Made by a program: the position numbers and the translations under genes
The notes under the pieces: generated by a model
What the model saw: the letters and a program-made list of their open reading frames with translations, nothing else
Told to the model about the DNA's origin: nothing
Databases searched by the model: none
Assembly: GCA_937894955.1 (NCBI GenBank)
Contig: CALAXO010000034.1
Span: 1-19,847, forward strand
Direction of reading: 5' to 3'
From: an uncultured Clostridia bacterium
GTDB lineage: Bacteria; Bacillota; Clostridia; Christensenellales; CAG-138
DNA: 19,847 bases
Shown here: positions 14,903 to 19,847 of the stretch, one piece after another
Layout of the letters: every line of letters starts with the position of its first letter
How positions within the stretch are numbered: the first letter of the stretch is position 1

Positions 14903-15760
14903 TCAGCTTTGGGGTATATAATCAAGCCCGGTCCATAGCTTAAAAGCCAGCTTTCCCTGATGAAAGAGCATTCGCTCTCCGTCGAAGGCGGTCAAACCCA
15001 AGCGTCCGGCATCCTGCACGAGCTTTGTGCCGTTTGTTCGGTAGACCATGTCTGCAATAATGCAAGAGGGCTTAAGATAATTCAGAAATGAAGTCTCTTC
15101 ATAATCGGAACAGTCGTTGTTCATGTTATGCATACCGATAGGGGTTGCGTTAATCAGAATATCGGCCGAAGAAAGAAGACGGGATTCTGTTTCAACATTT
15201 TTTATTGCGGAAAGCATATCAATTCCGTTCTTTTTATCACGCGTAACGAACTTGATTTCGGCTCCGGCACGAAGAAGCGCAGCGGCCGCGCCGTTTGCTG
15301 CGCCGCCGTGTCCGAGAATGACGGCATGTGCACCGCTCAGCTCAGCCCCGGTTTCCCTGAGCGCGTTTATTAAACCGTCACCGTCGGTATTGTGTCCGAT
15401 TAAGGTGCTTCCGTTATTGCTTATTGTAACGATGTTTACCGAGCCGCATTCGGCGGCAGTTTCATCAATTCCGTCAAGCAGCGGAATAATTGACTTTTTA
15501 TGCGGCATTGTAACGGCAAATCCGCTCAGTGAACGCTCCGACACGATTGAGCGTATGCGACATAATTCCGATTCTGCTACGCGGATTTTCAAAAAAACGG
15601 CATTGATGCCGAATTGTCCGAACATGGGCGCGTATATTTCCGGGGAGCGACTGTGTTCAATCGGATCTCCTATGACGGCATAGACCGCCGTACCGTGCTC
15701 GGCAGCTTCCGTCAGAGCTCGGCATGTATTCGGGTGCAGTTTGTTCAAGTTCTTTTTCAT
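14903..15760 (-). CDS. aroE: Shikimate dehydrogenase (NADP+)
   Basis: The 285-residue product reduces 3-dehydroshikimate to shikimate. Visible features are the substrate-binding YAVIGDPIEHSRSP (27-40); VTMPHKKS, with the catalytic Lys88; ECGSVNIV (104-111); GHNTDGDG, with Asp126; the Rossmann loop ILGHGGAANGAA (148-159, GHGG instead of the usual GAGG); FVTRDKK; LINATPIGM; and the C-terminal ERMLFHQGKLAFKLWTG. About 25 residues precede the usual family start, but no in-frame alternative start with a ribosome binding site exists. The -10 element TATAAT lies 7 bases upstream of ATG, so the transcript would begin at or next to the start codon (leaderless). It is divergent from aroQ, the preceding pathway step, which links the pair functionally. 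Confidence 0.96.
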   Translation of the reverse strand: MKKNLNKLHPNTCRALTEAAEHGTAVYAVIGDPIEHSRSPEIYAPMFGQFGINAVFLKIRVAESELCRIRSIVSERSLSGFAVTMPHKKSIIPLLDGIDETAAECGSVNIVTISNNGSTLIGHNTDGDGLINALRETGAELSGAHAVILGHGGAANGAAAALLRAGAEIKFVTRDKKNGIDMLSAIKNVETESRLLSSADILINATPIGMHNMNNDCSDYEETSFLNYLKPSCIIADMVYRTNGTKLVQDAGRLGLTAFDGERMLFHQGKLAFKLWTGLDYIPQS

Positions 15761-15767
15761 GCTTTTG

Positions 15768-15776
15768 ATTATACCA
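15768..15776 (-). promoter_or_regulatory. Extended -10 promoter of aroE (predicts a leaderless mRNA)
   Basis: On the minus strand the sequence reads TGGTATAAT (15776-15768), an extended -10. There is no good -35. Start would fall at 15761-15760, where the aroE ATG begins, and no Shine-Dalgarno is present between the two. Confidence 0.6.
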
Positions 15777-15791
15777 TAACGCAGTGAATTG

Positions 15792-15800
15792 TGCTATAAT
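15792..15800 (+). promoter_or_regulatory. Extended -10 promoter of aroQ
   Basis: TGCTATAAT (15792-15800) is an extended -10. No consensus -35 lies 16-18 bases upstream. Start near 15807 leaves a 23-base leader holding CGAAAGG as the ribosome binding site for ATG 15830. Confidence 0.65.
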
Positions 15801-15829
15801 GTTGCTAACAATACGAAAGGCACAAAAAA

Positions 15830-16264
15830 ATGAAACTTGTTGTTATTAACGGTCCAAACCTGAATTTGACAGGGATGCGCTCTCCGAATGTATACGGAAC
15901 GGATACACTTGAGACGATTACGGAAGAACTGAATGGCTATGTCATATCCTGCGGTTCGGAACTTGCAGCGTTCCAATCCAATCACGAGGGTGATATCATC
16001 GATGCAATACATGCCGCAATGAACGAGTTTGACGGAATCATAATCAACCCGGGAGCATACACGCATTATTCCTATGCAATCCGCGACGCAATAGAGGCGG
16101 TCGGACTGCCGACTGTGGAGGTTCATCTGAGCGATATCCACTCCCGTGAGCCTTTTCGTGCCGTCAGCGTTATTGAACCTGTCTGCATTGCGCAGATATG
16201 CGGAATGGGAAAGCAGGGCTATATCGAAGCGGCAAAACTTCTGCTTTCAAGGGCAATGAACTGA
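15830..16264 (+). CDS. aroQ: 3-dehydroquinate dehydratase, type II
   Basis: The 144-residue product has the normal length of the dodecameric type II enzyme, which converts 3-dehydroquinate to 3-dehydroshikimate. Conserved segments are INGPNLNLTGMRSPNVYG (6-23), with Arg17 and catalytic Tyr22 on the flexible lid; FQSNHEGDIID; INPGAYTHYSYAIRDAI; and EVHLSDIHSREPFRAVSVI, with the second catalytic histidine region. The lid reads G-M-R-S-P-N-V-Y-G where many relatives have G-x-R-E-P-x-x-Y-G. AAAGG lies about 10 bases upstream of ATG 15830. aroQ and aroE encode consecutive shikimate steps and share the intergenic promoter region. It ends 44 bases before a bidirectional terminator. Confidence 0.97.
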   Translation: MKLVVINGPNLNLTGMRSPNVYGTDTLETITEELNGYVISCGSELAAFQSNHEGDIIDAIHAAMNEFDGIIINPGAYTHYSYAIRDAIEAVGLPTVEVHLSDIHSREPFRAVSVIEPVCIAQICGMGKQGYIEAAKLLLSRAMN

Positions 16265-16308
16265 AATTCGGGCCTGAACAGCGCAGATACCACTTATGTA
16301 TTGAATAT

Positions 16309-16348
16309 AAAAAAGAAAGGCAACGACTTGCGGCTGCCCTTCTTTTTT
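16309..16348. terminator. Bidirectional Rho-independent terminator between aroQ and dgt
   Basis: AAAAAAGAAAGGCA (16309-16322) pairs with TGCCCTTCTTTTTT (16335-16348) with one A-C mismatch. T-runs on both strands would end aroQ (plus) and the dGTPase-like gene (minus, stop at 16381). Confidence 0.9.
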
Positions 16349-16380
16349 GTGTTAAATGTACGCAAATCAAATTCGACAAA

Positions 16381-17379
16381 TCAGGCCCAGTCGGCCGGCA
16401 CAAACAGACGCGTGTAGTCGCGCACGGCGTACCTGTCGGTCATGCAGGCGATATAATCCGCTGCAATGCGGTCGGGGCCATCCTCATCAATATACTTTAT
16501 GAACTCAGGCGGCAGCTCGCTGACATGTTTAAGATAATGATAATACAGCTGTTCGATAACACCTTCCGCCTTGCCTTCTTCGGCTTTTGCGGCGGAATCA
16601 TAATACAGGTTATCAAAAAGAAATTGGCGGAGCTTTTCAAATTCGGAGCTGATTTCGCCGCTCATTTCAACATGATTCCTGCCGCTGCTTGTGTGAAGAA
16701 TGTCAAGAACAAGGGTGTTTATCCGTTCGCCGTGGGTTGCGCCTATGGCTTCGATACAGCTTTTGGGAAGAATATCGTTTGACAGAAGTCCTGCGCGAAC
16801 TGCATCGTCTATATCGTGATTAACATAGGCAATTCTGTCGGCAAGGCTCACAACAACACCTTCAAGCGTTGAAGGATGCCCACTCTTTTTATGATTCAGA
16901 ATCCCGTCGCGAACTTCAAAAGTCAAATTGAGTCCTTTGCCGTTTTCGAGCTTTTCGACGACACGAAGACTTTGCTTATTATGTTCAAAGCCGCCGGGAA
17001 CAATTCTGTTCAAGACACTCTCGCCGGAATGGCCGAAAGGCGTATGACCGAGGTCGTGCCCCATGGCTATGGCTTCGGTCAGATCCTCATTGAGCAGAAG
17101 TCCGCGGGCAATCGTTCGGGCAATTTGGGCAACCTCCAATGTGTGTGTAAGACGCGTTCTGTAATGGTCACCGATGGGTGAAAGGAACACCTGCGTTTTA
17201 TGCTTAAGGCGGCGGAAACTTTTGCAATGAATTATCCTGTCGCGATCACGCACAAATTCGGTGCGGACAGGACAGGGGGCAATGGGATATTCCCGACCGC
17301 GTGTTTCTGCACTCAAGGCTGCATAGGGCGAAAGTGTTTGACGCTCCCGCTCTTCAATTATGCGTCTGTAGTCCGGCAT
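16381..17379 (-). CDS. dgt: Deoxyguanosinetriphosphate triphosphohydrolase-like protein (HD domain)
   Basis: ATG 17379 is preceded by AGGAGG. The 332-residue product matches the short dGTPase-like family that hydrolyses dNTPs to nucleoside and triphosphate. It has IHCKSFRRLKHKTQVF (50-65); GDHYRTRLTHTLEV, with metal ligand His79; GHDLGHTPFGH, with His108-Asp109; FEHNKQSLR (131-139); and SLADRIAYVNHDIDDA, with Asp181 as the last metal ligand. The HD quartet is therefore intact. It lies 51 bases downstream of the SpoVB-like gene on the same strand and is probably co-transcribed with it. In many Firmicutes this gene precedes dnaG and rpoD; here it is instead the last gene of its unit, closed by the terminator at 16309-16348. 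Confidence 0.94.
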   Translation of the reverse strand: MPDYRRIIEERERQTLSPYAALSAETRGREYPIAPCPVRTEFVRDRDRIIHCKSFRRLKHKTQVFLSPIGDHYRTRLTHTLEVAQIARTIARGLLLNEDLTEAIAMGHDLGHTPFGHSGESVLNRIVPGGFEHNKQSLRVVEKLENGKGLNLTFEVRDGILNHKKSGHPSTLEGVVVSLADRIAYVNHDIDDAVRAGLLSNDILPKSCIEAIGATHGERINTLVLDILHTSSGRNHVEMSGEISSEFEKLRQFLFDNLYYDSAAKAEEGKAEGVIEQLYYHYLKHVSELPPEFIKYIDEDGPDRIAADYIACMTDRYAVRDYTRLFVPADWA

Positions 17380-17430
17380 GGCTTCCTCCTGATCGAAAGG
17401 TGAACCTGTTGAATATATATGTAATCAGAA

Positions 17431-19089
17431 TCAGCGAACGCGGAAAATGCGCCTGAACAGATCCTTTTTGGGAAGGAACTCGAGGTCACTGTTGCTGAAC
17501 GGGCGAAGCAGAATCATCAGCCAACCGTATACTGCCACACCAACGCAGAGCGATGCGAGCGTTGCAAACGTCGGATGTCCGAGCTTTGAACCGAGAGTGT
17601 ACACAGCGAAGACGGCGAAGCCCATGACAATGCTTGAAAACAAAGGCTTTGCGAATGTATCCGTATAGCTTATGTTCATTCGTGTTTTGCGGATTACGTA
17701 AACGGTGTCGGCAATTCCGGCAACCGCATAGCAGAGCACGGTGGACAATGCGGCACCGAGGATGCCCATGCTTGTGAACTGCATAAGAACCAACATGCTG
17801 ACAACTTTAACAATACCGCCGAGAGCGAGGAAATAAACCGGAATGCGCGGCTTGCCGAGACCCTGTATAATGCCGGTGAGAGTTTGAACAAGTGAAAGGA
17901 AAAGAACCCCGACGGCAGCGATATACATAACCTGTTGAGCCTGGATAAACCTGTCCTGATTGTTGCGGACAGCCGAATAAAGCAGGGACATTATCGGACC
18001 GCCGAGGATGAACAGTCCTGCTGCGCACGGTGCACCGATAAACATAGCGAGCTTGATACCCGTTCTGCTTGCGGCGTTAACAACGCGCTTTTCTTTGCGG
18101 GCGGCAGCTTGGGAGATTGCGGGAACGAGACTCATTGAAAGCGAAAGTGTCAGCACGGCCGGCATGTTGATAAGCGGAGTGACGTAACTGCGGAGAACAG
18201 TGTATGCAACACGCGCATTTTCGTTTGCGATTTCTCCCGTAATACCCCTTGCAATATCATGCTTTTCAAGAAAATTGATAATGAACACGGAGTCGGCAAT
18301 TCCCGTAACCGGCATTATTGATGCGCCGATGGTTATCGGAATTGCAATTACAAGCAAACGCTTGATGATTGAACCTCGAAGCCCGCTTTTTGCGCCTTTT
18401 GTCGAAACGCAGACGGGAAGAGAGCGACTGCGAATGCGGGCGTCATAATAGAACTTGATTACAACAAGCGCAGCAAGCTCCGAAACACTGACGCCTATCA
18501 ACGCACCCATTGCCGCCAACTCGGGAGCATCGGGACGAATTTTGACGAATAAAAACGCAAGGCCAAATCCCACTATGAGCTTGATGAGCTGCTCGACGAT
18601 CTGACTGATTGCCGTTCCTGTCATGCATTGCATCCCCTGCAAATATCCGCGGTAGGCACACATGACGGAAACAAAAAGCAGCGCCGGCGACAATGCCATA
18701 AGGGAATACATTGCCGGTGCCGCACCGGAAAGGTTGGCGATCGGTGATGAAAGCGCAAACAAAAGAACGGCAGTGGCAATTCCAATGACAAAAAGCAAAC
18801 GCAATGCCGCACGAAATACACGTTTTGCACCGACGATATCGCCCAATGCTGTTCGCTCGGAAACAAGCTTGGAAATTGCTGTCGGAAGCCCCGCAGAGGA
18901 TATGACAAGCAGCCAGGAATAATAAGGGTAAGCAACCTCATAATACGCCATGCCGCTTTCGCCGACGATGTTTGCAAGCGGAATCCTGTACACCGCTCCG
19001 ATGATTTTGACCAAAAGCCCTGCAATGCCGAGAATTGCAGCTCCCTGCACGAAACCGGCATTTACTGCGGATTTAGCTTGTTTTTTCAT
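17431..19089 (-). CDS. MOP-superfamily lipid-linked oligosaccharide flippase, SpoVB/MurJ-like
   Basis: The 552-residue polytopic membrane protein has about 14 hydrophobic segments. The N-terminus GAAILGIAGLLVKIIGAVYR, followed by IPLANIVGESGMAYYEVAYP, is the SpoVB/YtgP/MurJ-type pattern. It is followed by SSAGLPTAISKLVSER, CAYRGYLQGMQCM near residues 145-158 and GIIQGLGKPRIP near 400. These proteins flip lipid-linked cell-wall precursors; SpoVB is needed for spore cortex synthesis, while close paralogues serve vegetative wall growth, so the spore role is not certain. A 14-residue cytoplasmic start (MKKQAKSAVNAGFV) precedes helix 1. AAAGGA lies 8 bases upstream of the ATG. Its promoter is at 19145-19174, and dgt follows after 51 bases, likely in the same transcript. 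Confidence 0.92.
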   Translation of the reverse strand: MKKQAKSAVNAGFVQGAAILGIAGLLVKIIGAVYRIPLANIVGESGMAYYEVAYPYYSWLLVISSAGLPTAISKLVSERTALGDIVGAKRVFRAALRLLFVIGIATAVLLFALSSPIANLSGAAPAMYSLMALSPALLFVSVMCAYRGYLQGMQCMTGTAISQIVEQLIKLIVGFGLAFLFVKIRPDAPELAAMGALIGVSVSELAALVVIKFYYDARIRSRSLPVCVSTKGAKSGLRGSIIKRLLVIAIPITIGASIMPVTGIADSVFIINFLEKHDIARGITGEIANENARVAYTVLRSYVTPLINMPAVLTLSLSMSLVPAISQAAARKEKRVVNAASRTGIKLAMFIGAPCAAGLFILGGPIMSLLYSAVRNNQDRFIQAQQVMYIAAVGVLFLSLVQTLTGIIQGLGKPRIPVYFLALGGIVKVVSMLVLMQFTSMGILGAALSTVLCYAVAGIADTVYVIRKTRMNISYTDTFAKPLFSSIVMGFAVFAVYTLGSKLGHPTFATLASLCVGVAVYGWLMILLRPFSNSDLEFLPKKDLFRRIFRVR

Positions 19090-19110
19090 GTTAAGAATCC
19101 TTTAACCAGC

Positions 19111-19138
19111 ATCAACCGTCCTAAAGGCGGCTGTTGAT
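19111..19138 (-). other. Hairpin in the 5' leader of the SpoVB-like gene
   Basis: ATCAAC (19111-19116) pairs with GTTGAT (19133-19138), with more G-C pairs inside (CCGTCC against GGCGG). It would form at the very 5' end of the mRNA from the promoter at 19145-19174. No T-run follows on the minus strand, so it is more likely an mRNA-stabilising structure than a terminator for the upstream ygiQ gene. Confidence 0.45.
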
Positions 19139-19144
19139 AAAAAT

Positions 19145-19174
19145 ATTATAGCACAAAACGGTGCAATATGCCAA
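19145..19174 (-). promoter_or_regulatory. Promoter for the SpoVB-like/dgt unit
   Basis: On the minus strand TTGGCA (19174-19169) is followed after 18 bases by TATAAT (19150-19145), preceded by TGC as an extended -10. Start is near 19138, 49 bases before the ATG. Confidence 0.65.
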
Positions 19175-19221
19175 CATCCCGCGGCAAAGGCCACAAAATG
19201 TTTACACAAGTTTTACGAGCA

Positions 19222-19847
19222 TCAGCGATGTTTCTTCACGTTTGAACGCCTATCGGATGTTTTGCCTTGAACACCCCTGTTCTGCCCGGTGCTGCGGCTC
19301 TGTTCATGTGAAGCGAAACGGGCATTCTGCCGCGCATCTTTTCGTTTGATTGCCGAATGTTCCGCCACTCCCCGACGCGGACGCTGATTGTTTTTTGCCA
19401 TGGAAGAAGAGACCCCGCTGTGCGACGGACTTTGCTGAACATCAGGAACAAGACAGTTCCTGCCGCTGCCGATGAGATCATCCCTGTCCGCAAGCCTGAG
19501 AGCTTTTCGGACGAGAGGCCGATTCTTGGGAATGAAGAACTGCATGAGGGCGCGCTGCATTGCTTTTTCCTCGGGCGAAACGGGAACATAAACCGGTTTC
19601 ATTGTTCGTGGGTCAAGTCCCGTATAGAACATGCAGGTGGAAAGAGTGCCGGGAGTGGGATAAAAATCCTGAACCTGCTCGGGACGCTGCCCGCTCGCCT
19701 TCAGATATTCCGCAAGCGCAATTGCAGAGTTCAAAGTGCTGCCCGGATGGCTTGACATGAAGTACGGAACAATGAATTGGTCCATTCCGAGAGCATCATT
19801 AAGCTGCTTATATCTTCGTACAAAGCGTTGGTACAGTTCACCACCCG
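19222..19847 (-). CDS. YgiQ-family radical SAM protein, C-terminal part (5' end outside window)
   Basis: The frame is open from the window end to TGA at 19224-19222, giving 208 visible residues. The stretch QFIVPYFMSSHPGSTLNSAI, followed by AEYLKASGQRPEQVQDFYPTP and then GTLSTCMFYTGLDPRTMKPVYV, EEKAMQRALMQF and PKNRPLVRKALRLADRDDLIG, is the very conserved C-terminal part of the YgiQ/UPF0313 family. These are large radical SAM proteins whose reaction is not firmly known. The Fe-S cluster motif lies upstream and is not in the window. After about residue 125 of the visible part, a basic, Ser/Arg/Gln-rich tail of about 80 residues follows (ending SDRRSNVKKHR), which looks disordered, as often seen in this family. 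It is upstream of, and on the same strand as, the SpoVB-like gene, which has its own promoter. Confidence 0.94.
   Translation of the reverse strand, partial: GGELYQRFVRRYKQLNDALGMDQFIVPYFMSSHPGSTLNSAIALAEYLKASGQRPEQVQDFYPTPGTLSTCMFYTGLDPRTMKPVYVPVSPEEKAMQRALMQFFIPKNRPLVRKALRLADRDDLIGSGRNCLVPDVQQSPSHSGVSSSMAKNNQRPRRGVAEHSAIKRKDARQNARFASHEQSRSTGQNRGVQGKTSDRRSNVKKHR

Overview
The window looks like chromosomal DNA from a low-to-moderate GC, Gram-positive, Clostridia-type Firmicute, probably a gut or rumen anaerobe. The evidence is a T-box leader in front of leuS, a SpoVB/MurJ-type flippase, strong AGGAGG-like ribosome binding sites, near-consensus sigma-A promoters, and a secreted protein ending in a type I dockerin. 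This placement is inference. No rRNA, tRNA, insertion sequence, integrase or CRISPR array was seen.

Layout: 1-338 is the C-terminal end of a fumarate-reductase-type flavoprotein. It is followed by a small three-helix membrane protein of SemiSWEET/PQ-loop type and a bidirectional terminator at 800-836. On the minus strand, 4068-911 holds a TetR-family regulator followed by a 788-residue secreted protein. That protein has a signal peptide, a putative clan CD (gingipain/caspase-like) cysteine peptidase core, five InlB/Listeria-Bacteroides-type repeats and a dockerin. A plus-strand METTL25-like methyltransferase (4355-5545) is followed by about 400 bases that look like decayed coding DNA. A lone Cas6 endoribonuclease gene then lies on the minus strand.

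From 7227 a textbook promoter drives an E2-type acyltransferase that lacks the usual catalytic His, followed by an acyl-CoA synthetase and a strong terminator. Next come a zinc-ribbon membrane protein, then a leucine T-box (specifier CTC, acceptor-pairing TGGT) controlling leuS and a small PNPOx-fold flavoprotein. aroE (minus) and aroQ (plus) diverge from a tiny shared promoter region in which aroE appears to be leaderless. The right end, all minus strand, holds the C-terminal part of a YgiQ radical SAM protein, then a SpoVB-like flippase and a dGTPase-like HD hydrolase, which probably form one unit.

Most of the window is housekeeping: translation, shikimate pathway, nucleotide metabolism and envelope lipid flipping. 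The accessory interest lies in the TetR/dockerin-peptidase pair, the orphan Cas6 with its long leader, and the unusual acyltransferase plus CoA ligase pair. Convergent gene pairs are separated by compact bidirectional terminators, which makes the transcription units fairly easy to read.
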